Assembly: GCA_016219875.1 (NCBI GenBank)
Contig: JACRJZ010000113.1
Coordinates: forward strand, 1-33,884
Reading direction: 5' to 3'
Length of the DNA: 33,884 nt
Source: Verrucomicrobiota bacterium
GTDB taxonomy: Bacteria; Verrucomicrobiota; Verrucomicrobiia; Limisphaerales; JACRJZ01
The notes beneath the pieces were generated by a model that saw only the letters and a program-made list of their open reading frames with translations, was not told the origin of the DNA and did no database searches. Both the position numbers and the translations under genes were made by a program. Positions 1-9,000 of this stretch are shown piece by piece. Within the stretch, counting starts at the first letter, position 1; each line of letters starts with the position of its first letter.

Positions 1-1
1 C

Positions 2-3000
2 AGCGTCACGTTGAGCGCGTCGCACGTGACCATCCTGAGCAACGGCACGTGGAACGCCGTGGCGACCGGCTCGATCCTGAACGGGGACAGCACGGCCCTG
101 GTGGCCAGTGGCGGTGTGGTGAACCTTGGGTCGTACCTGTCTGTGCGCGGGCCGTTGACCAATGCGGGCACGATCAACTTGACGACGGCGAACCAGCACC
201 TCTACCTCGCCAACAACGGAACGGCGCTTTACCAGGGCGGATTGGTGAACCAAGTGGGCGGACGGGTGAACTTCTCGAACACCGGCGGCATCTCCGGCCA
301 GTTCGGCCAGGACTACCTCATCAACCGAGGTGAACTGACCAAGGTCGGCACGGCTGCGAACGTCCAGATTGCGGTTACGTCCTTCTCCAACGAGGGCCAA
401 CTCACCGCGCAGCACGGCCAACTCCGCGTGGACCAAGCCACGTTGCAGGCCGCCGGCAGCTTGAACGTCGGCTTGAGCAGCCTCACGGATGCGGGCCAGA
501 TCGTTTTCACCGGCAGCAGCCAGGCGTTGGCGGGCGGCTTGGGTGTCAGCTTGCTGAATGGCTTTGTTCCGGCGGTGGGCAACCGGTTCCAGGCCGTCTC
601 CTGTTCCAGCCGCAGCGGCGTTTTCAGCAGCATCAACGCGCCCGGCTTTTCGGTGACCTACTCGAACAACGGCGTGTTCCTCACCTACGGAGGAGTGCTG
701 GCGATCACCACTTCGAGTCCGTTGCCCGCGGGTGCGGTCGGCCAGGCCTACAGCCAATCCTTGACGGCCGTGGGCGGCACGCTGCCCTACACGTGGGCCT
801 TGGCAGCCGGTTCTTTGCTGGCGGGACTTGGCCTGACCAATGGCGTGATCAGCGGCATGCCCAGCGCGGCGGGGACGGCCACCTTCACCGTGCGCGTGAC
901 CGACTCGACCAGTCTGTCCGCAACAAACGACTTCAGCCTGACGATCCGCCAGAACAATGCACCGGTGCTTGAGCCGATCGCCAATACCAACGTCTCCGAG
1001 CTGACGCTCCTCAGCTTCACCGCTGCCGCCAGCGATCCCGATCCAAGCGACACGCGAACGTTCAGTTTGCTCGCTCCTCCCAGCGGGGCGGCCATTGGCA
1101 CCAACACGGGCGTGTTCACTTGGACACCGACGGAAGCGCAAGGCCCGAGCAATTACGTCGTGCGGGTCGTCGTCACGGACAACGGCATCCCCAGCCTGAG
1201 CGCCACGCAGAGCTGCACCGTCACGGTCAACGAAGTGAACCGCGCGCCGGTGCTCAGCCCTATTGCGGACACGAACGTCAGTGTCCTCGCGTTGGTGAGC
1301 TTCACCGTCACGGCCCGCGACGACGACCTGCCGCCGAACGCGCTGAGCTTTGCCCTGCTTGCCGGACCGGCGGGCGCGGCCATCGCTCCTGACACGGGCC
1401 TCTTCACCTGGATGCCCACCGAAGCGCAGTCCGTCAGCAACCACCTCGTGAGCGTGGTTGTGTCCGACAACGGCGTCCCCAACCTGAGCGCGACGCAGAG
1501 CTTCCGCATCACGGTCACCCAGGCGTTCAACGACATCTATGCGTTCACCAACTACGTCGGTGAGCCGGGCTTGGCCGGGAGCGCGGATGGCGCGGGCAAC
1601 GCCGCGAAGTTCCGGTTGCCCTACGGCGTCGCGGTCGATAGCGCGGGCAACGTCTTCGTGGCCGACGAATACAATCACACCATCCGCAAAGTGACGCCGG
1701 ACAAAGTGGTGACGACGCTGGCGGGCAGGGCAGGAAGCTTCGGCAGCGCTGATGGCACGGGCGGCGGAGCGAGGTTCAAATGCCCGGCTGGCCTGGCGCT
1801 GGACCGCGCGGGCCATCTCTACGTCGCGGACTACTACAACCACACGATCCGCAAGGTCACGCCCGCCGGAGAGGTCTCGACGCTGGCGGGCAGCGCCGAA
1901 CAAGTTGGCAGTGCGGATGGATCGGGCAGCGCGGCGCGGTTCAACCGGCCCGTCGGGCTGGCGGTGGACAGCATGGGCAACGTCTTCGTGGCGGATTCGT
2001 ACAACCACACCATCCGCAAGCTGACGCCGGGCGGAGACGTAACCACCTTCGCGGGCAGCCCCGGAGTTTCCGGCACAAACGACGGGCCGGGCAACGCGGC
2101 CCGGTTTTATCTCCCGAGCAGCGTAGGTGTGGACAGCGCGGACAACATCCTCGTGGTCGATTCCTACAACCACACGATCCGGCAGATCACTCCGGCCGGC
2201 GTGGTGACGACGTTCGCGGGCAGTCCGGGCCAGCGAGGCATTGCCGACGGAACCGGTAGCGCGGCGCGGTTTGACCATCCCAGTTCTCTGGCCGTGGACA
2301 GCGCGGACAACCTCTACCTGACCGACCACAACTCCACGATCCGGAAGGTGACACTCGCCGGAGTCGTGACGACGCTGGCAGGCAGCCCGGGGGAATACGG
2401 CGCGGCCGACGGCCTGGGCAGCGCGGCGCGGTTCTACATGCCGTACAGCGTGGCGGTGGACGGCGCGCGGAATCTCTACGTGGCCGATTCCTTCAATCAC
2501 CGCATCACCAAAGGCACGCCCTGCAACGTGCCGGCGATCCTCACGCCAAGTCCGTTGCCGCCGGGCCTGGTCGGCGCGGCCTATCGTCAGCCGTTGGCGG
2601 CCAGCGGCACGCCGCCCTGCTCGTGGACGGTGACGGTGGGCAGTCTGCCGGCGGGCTTGGTGTTGAGCAGCGACGGCATCATCAGCGGCACGCCCAGCGC
2701 GGCGGGGACCGCCACTTTCACCGTGCGCGCGGCCAACTTCGCCGGGCTGGCGGCGTCCAGCGACTTCAGCCTCACGATCATCTCGACCACCTGCCCTATC
2801 GTGGTGACCGGGGACCGCCCGGGCCTGGCCGGCACCACGGTGCAAATGGCCTACGACGGGAACCGGAACACCTATTTCCGGAGCAGCTACTACGATTGGC
2901 AGAACATCGTGATCGATCGTGGCTGCGTAGGCACGTTCTCCGGGTTGCGCCGGTATATGTCCCGCAGCAACAACACCAATGGGGTGCGCGGCGGCCAAGG

Positions 3001-6000
3001 CGAGGGCGTCACTTGGTCAGTGGACGGAACTCACTGGTCGTGGATGACCGGTCCCACCAGTCATGGCTGGGAGAACTACGGAAACTACGGCGCCCAGTTG
3101 CACGCCTGGATGTCGGTACCGTACGGCTGGTCTGCTTGGCTGGAGCCGAACCAGCCCATCGCGGCGCGGTATATCTGTTTCACGTGGGACGGGGACGGGG
3201 ATTGGCTGCACGAGATTGAGCTGCGGTTCGCACCGTTGACGGCACTGGCGATCACTACGCTCAGTCCGCTGCCTACCGGCGTTGTCGGTACGGCCTACCA
3301 CCAACCTTTGGCGGTCAGCGGTGGCGCGCCGCCTTACACCTGGACGCTGGCGGCCGGCAGTCTGCCGGCGGGCTTGACCCTGACGAACGGCGCGATCAGC
3401 GGCCTCCCCAGCGTGGTGGGGAGCGCCGATTTCAGCCTGCGCGTGTCCGATGGGGCCGGACTGTCCGACACCCGTGCCTTCAGTCTCGCGATCAACCCGA
3501 GGCCGGCCGGCGTTTATGCCTTCACGAACTTCGCCGGTTTGCCGGAGGTCCTCGGCAGCGCTGATGGCACAGGCGCCGCGGCGCAGTTCGACACGCCCGT
3601 CAGCACGGCGGCGGACGCCGCCGGCAACGTCTATGTGGCGGATTACTACAACCACACGATCCGGAAGATCACGCCGGCCGGGGTGGTGACGACGTTCGCG
3701 GGCAGTCCGGGGCTGACCGGCACCAACGACGGGACGGGTGACGCCGCGCGCTTCAACCAACCTGCCGGCGTGGCGGCGGACAGTGCCGGCAACGTCTTCG
3801 TCACCGACCGCATCAACCACACGATCCGGAAGATCACGCCAGCCGGAGAGGTGACGACCTTTGCGGGCAGTCCGGGAATCTCGGGCACGAACGACGGCAC
3901 GGGTTTCGCGGCGCGGTTTTACGTGCCGTATCACTTGGCGGTGGACGCAACGGGCAATGTGTTCGTAGCCGACCACGCGAACTACACGATCCGGAAAATC
4001 ACGTCCGCCCGAGTGGTCACGACGCTGGCGGGCTGCCCGCACATCGGCGGCACGAATGACGGCGCAGGCGGCGACGCACGCTTCAGCCAGATGAGCGGCG
4101 TGGCGGTGGACGCGGCCGGCAACGTCTTTGTGGGAGACAGCGGCAACCACACGCTCCGGAAGATCACGCCCGACAGAGTGGTTTCAACGCTGGCGGGCAG
4201 TCCGGGCATCATCGGCACCAACGACGGCGTGGGCTGCGACGCCCGGTTCCGCAGCCCGGCGGGCGTGGTGGTGGACTTCGCCGGCAACGTGCTCGTGGCG
4301 GATTCCTGGAACCACGCGATCCGAAAGGTGACTCCGGCAGGAGTGGTGACGACGGTGGGGAGCATTCCGGGGCACGCCGGCACGGCCGATGGCGTGGGCG
4401 CGGCGGCGCGCTTCAATCATCCGATCGGTGTGGCCCTGGACGCGGCCGGCAATCTCTTCGTGGCTGACGCGCGCAATCATCGCATCACCAAAGGCACGCC
4501 CTGGAACGCGCCGGCCATCACCACGTCCAGTCCTCTGCCGGCGGGCATGGCGGGCGAAGCCTACAGCGTGCCTTTGGCCGCCAGCAGCGGTACGCCGCCT
4601 TACACTTGGGCGCTGGCGAGCGGCAGTCTGCCGGCCGACTTGAGCTTGAGCAGCGACGGCGTGATCAGCGGCACTCCCAGCGCAGCGGGGACCGCCACGT
4701 TCAGCGTGCGGGTGACCGACTCGGTCGGCCTGTTCGCGAGCAAGGAGTTCAGCCTGACGATCAGTCCGGCGCCACCGAGCGACGTGTATGCCTTCACGAA
4801 CCTCGCCGGTCTGCCGGACGTCAGCGGCAGCGCCGATGGCCTGGGCACGGCGGCGCGGTTTGATTCGCCGACGAGCACGGCGGTGGATCAGGCGGGCAAC
4901 GTCTTTGTGGCGGATTACTACAACCACACCATTCGGAAGGTGACTCCCGCCGGAGACGTCACGACCTTCGCGGGCAGTCCGGGGCTGACCGGCACCAACG
5001 ACGGCGCGGGCGCTGAGGCGCGGTTTAATCTGCCGGCCGGTGTGGCCGTGGACCGCACGGGCCACGTCTTCGTGACCGACCGGAAGAACCACACGATTCG
5101 GATGATCACGCCGGACGGAGTGGTGACGACGTTTGCGGGCAGTCCTGGGGTTCCGGGCACGAACGACGGCACGGGCTCCGCGGCGCGGTTCTACGTGCCG
5201 TATCACCTGGCGGTGGACCAGGCGGGCAACGTGTTCGTGGCCGACCACGCCAACTACACGATCCGGAAAATCACACCCGACCGAGTGGTCACGACGCTGG
5301 CAGGCTGCCCGCGCATCGGCGGCACGAATGACGGCGCAGGCAGCGCGGCGCGCTTCAGCCAGATGTGCGGCGTGGCGGTGGACGCGGCGGGCAACGTCTT
5401 CGTGGGAGACACCATCAACCACACCATCCGTAAGATCACGCCCGAGGGAGTGGTCTCGACGCTGGCGGGTTGTCCGGGAGTCTTCGGCCCGGACGATGGC
5501 ACGGGCAGTGAAGCCAGATTCCGCAGTCCGTCTGGCGTGGTGGTGGACGCCGCCGGCAACGTGCTCGTGGCGGATTCCTGGAACCACGCGATCCGGAAGG
5601 TGACTCCGGCGGGAGTGGTGACGACGGTGGGGAGCATTCCCGGGCACGTCGGCGCTGCCGATGGCGTGGGCGCCGCGGCGCGGTTTCATCACCCGAAAGG
5701 TCTGGCCCTGGACGCCGCCGGCAATCTCTACGTGGCCGACGCGCTCAACCACCGCATCACCAAAGGCACGCCGTTCAACCGCGGCCTGAACCATCCGCCG
5801 ACCATCGCGCCGATCGCGAACACCAACCTCGCTGAACTCGCGACCCTGCGCGTCACGGCGCGGGCCAGCGATCCCGACTGGCCGCCCAATCGCCTCACGT
5901 TCTCGCTGCTCGATCCTCCGCCGGGTGCCGTCATCGATCCCGACTTGGGTATCTTCACCTGGACGGTCCCGGAGGCGCTGCTCCCGAACACGTCCAGCAA

Positions 6001-9000
6001 CTATCTCGTGCAAGTGGTGGTTTCGGACGACGGCACGCCCAGCCTGAGCGCGACGCAGAGCTTCGTGGTGACGGTCTATTCTCCCGACTTGGTGAACGTC
6101 CAGAAATGGCTGCCGGAAGCGCTGGCGGACGGGCAAGCGGATTGGCCCACCTACGCGAATGCCGGTGGTGCGCCGCTCTTCACGCTCAGCGGAGTCTCGA
6201 ACGCGTGGTTCAAGGTGTATCACTCGGGCTGGCGCCTCTGCTTGCTGGCGGGCGATTTGCCCGTCGAGATGCCCAAGGGTCCGGCGGACCATTTGACGTT
6301 GCTGATTCGCCCTGACCGATACGCCGGCCCCACGGTCAGCCCGGCTGAATATCGGTTCAAACTCAAGCGGGACGGCACTTGGAGCGCCGAGCGCGGTACG
6401 ACGAACGGAACCTTCGCGCCCATCAGCGTGCCCGCCGAAGACGTGACGGTGGCCACGGTGACCAACGGCGACGAGTGGACCCTGGAGGTGCTCCTCAACC
6501 TGGAGTGGTTCGGCGGTTACGGCCGCTACGGGCGTTGCAGTCTGATGGTGGAAACCCCCACCGGCCAACCTTTGATCCAATGGCCGGACGGAGTCCAAGC
6601 TGGCAATCCCACGACGTGGGGGCGATGGATTCTGCTGCCCACGTATCCCCACACGACCAGCGCCAACGCCGTGGCGGTGGCCGGCCACGACGGTTACTTG
6701 GTCGTGCCCAATACCCCCGAGTTGAACCCGGCGGAGATCACCGTCGAGGCCTGGGTGCAGATTCCCGATGAGGCGAGTGGCGGCACGCTCGTGGGCAATG
6801 GGCGCGCTCAGTCGTTCTGGTTCGGGCTGCACGACCAGTTGCTCTGGAGCATCAACGGCGAGTCCTTGCCGACGCGCGGCCCGACCACCGTGAAGCCGGT
6901 CCAGTGGCACCATGTGGCCGCGACCGTCGCTTCCAACGGCGCGCGCAAACTCTACCTCGATGGGCGGCAAGACGCGCAGTTCGCCTCGGGCAAGGGCGGT
7001 GTGTTCGGCGCGCTGGGAGCGCCGTTCCAGGTGCAGGGATCGGATCGCCACCTGCGCCTCGGCTCGGACCGCGATACCGCCAGCGCCACCGAGAACTTGC
7101 GCGCCTGGATTTGCGACCTGCGCATCTGGAACTATCCTCGCAGCGCCACGCAGATTCGGGACAACGCTCTCAGCACTCTCACCGGGAGCGAGGCTGGCTT
7201 GGTCGGATGGTGGCCCTTCACCAACGGCCTGCGGGACGTCGTCGGCGGGAACGATGCCGGCAGAATGGGCAAGGTTTCCATGGTCAAGACCGCGCCGCCG
7301 AGCGGGGGCTTTGAGTCGCCTGCGCTCGTGCCCTATGTAGTGCCGCCAGCCGCGCCCAGAACGCCTTGGGACGGAATCCTCCCGGCAACCAACATTTCCG
7401 TGACTCTCGATGCCGTGGGTCTGTCGGCGGAGTATGACAGCGCCGCGCGCATCGGCTTGGAGCCGGGACTGACGGCGGAGATTCGCGCGGTCCTGACTCC
7501 CGACGGGCTGGCTCTGTTCAGCGGAATGTTGCTGGGCGGAGTCAATCCCGCCGATCAGTTGCGAATCCTGATCGACCGCACCGGCGCCGGCGGCAGCCAG
7601 CCTGCGCCGCAGCATCTGCGCCTGCGCGTTCAGCCCAATGGCAACCTGACCAGCGCCACGGGCGATGGCTCAGGCTTCGGCAGTCCAGGCCCAGCGAGCA
7701 TCACCAACGTCGCGATCACCACCGACCGATCTCCCGTCGGCGGCGACATTCTTGGACTGAGCGAGCATTGGTGGTGTACGGAGGTGTTCATTCCGTACTC
7801 AGCGCTGGCGCCGTTCCAACCTGGCGACCCGTTGCGCCTGGCCGTCCGTTACCAGGGCCTCATGCCCCCGAACCCGATGCTGAGTGCCTCGTGCCCGGCC
7901 AGCTTCGACGAGTTGAGGCCCGACACGTGGCTGCCGGTGCAGACGCAGCCTTTGCCAGGAGCGCAGGTTGGTCTGGGGAGCGCAGCCGCCTCGGCTGCTC
8001 CGGTCGGCGTCCTCGCCGACCGGTCTGGAGCGGCGGCCAAGGATTTGGCGGGAGCGCCCAACCCAGCGCCCGCGACGGGCGCGCCCACCGCCGACGATTT
8101 CGCCTGTCACTGCCCCGTCATCGATACGCACGCCCCCGACTTCGGAGCGAACTACGAGATGATCCAGTTGAATTGGCTGAACCGGGTTCTCTCGGACAAC
8201 CGCATGAGGTGGCCCCAGGTGGACCCGACGAATCAGTATGCGGCGCAAGCCGTCGGTGTGCTGAAATCCTCGCACCTCGTGATCCAGAACCAGTCCCACC
8301 CCCAGGTGCCTCACTTCATCCCTGACCTCTACATGCAACTGGAACTGGAGGACGGCTACGAGTGGCTGTCGCTTTCCTCCGCGCGGGTTCCGGGCGCGCC
8401 CGCGAACTCGATCAACAAGGACGACTACGTCACCACCAGCGGCGGCAAGTCTCTGCTCTTGATCCTCCCGTCAGACCTGCCGGTCGAGGCACGCCCGCAG
8501 CCCGGCGACCGCGTCACCGTGACAGGCCCGTGGGTGTTCGAGTGTGGGGGCGGACCGCGAACCGCCATTGCGCTGAGGGAGTTCGGTTTCCTGGCCTGCG
8601 ATCGCACGGAACTGCGGCCGGTTTGGCCCAACGGACAGCTCGACGCAGTGAAGGTGGTTCGCATTTGGGCCGCGCCGCGCTGTGCCAGTTGTTCGGCCGG
8701 TCCGTACGAATTCGAGGTGGAACTGCCCGATCGCCGCGGCGATTGGATGCCCTTCATCCGCTTTGGGACCAACTTCGCCGATCGGGCGTACGCTTCCTGG
8801 ACCCTATCTGGAAATCGGGTTCGCTTTAGCTTCACGTTCCGCGGAGGAGCACCCTATTTCTTCGTCGGGGAATTGATGATCGGCTACCTCAAGCGCGCCG
8901 CTGCCTACGACGCGCAGACGCATGGGCCATTCACCATCACCTTCAACGACCTCTACGCCCTGGATGACAAGGACCGCTACGGACCGGGCGATTGGTTCCT

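Noticed and set aside
1536..5775. Regularly spaced repeats that might suggest a CRISPR array
   Set aside because: The period is about 160 bases, the frame is open throughout and the units encode NHL blades.
4184..7615. 1,143-codon open frame on the minus strand
   Set aside because: It is antisense to the NHL/LamG part of the giant gene, rich in Arg/His/Ala and without recognisable domains; it results from GC-rich codons and repeated sequence.
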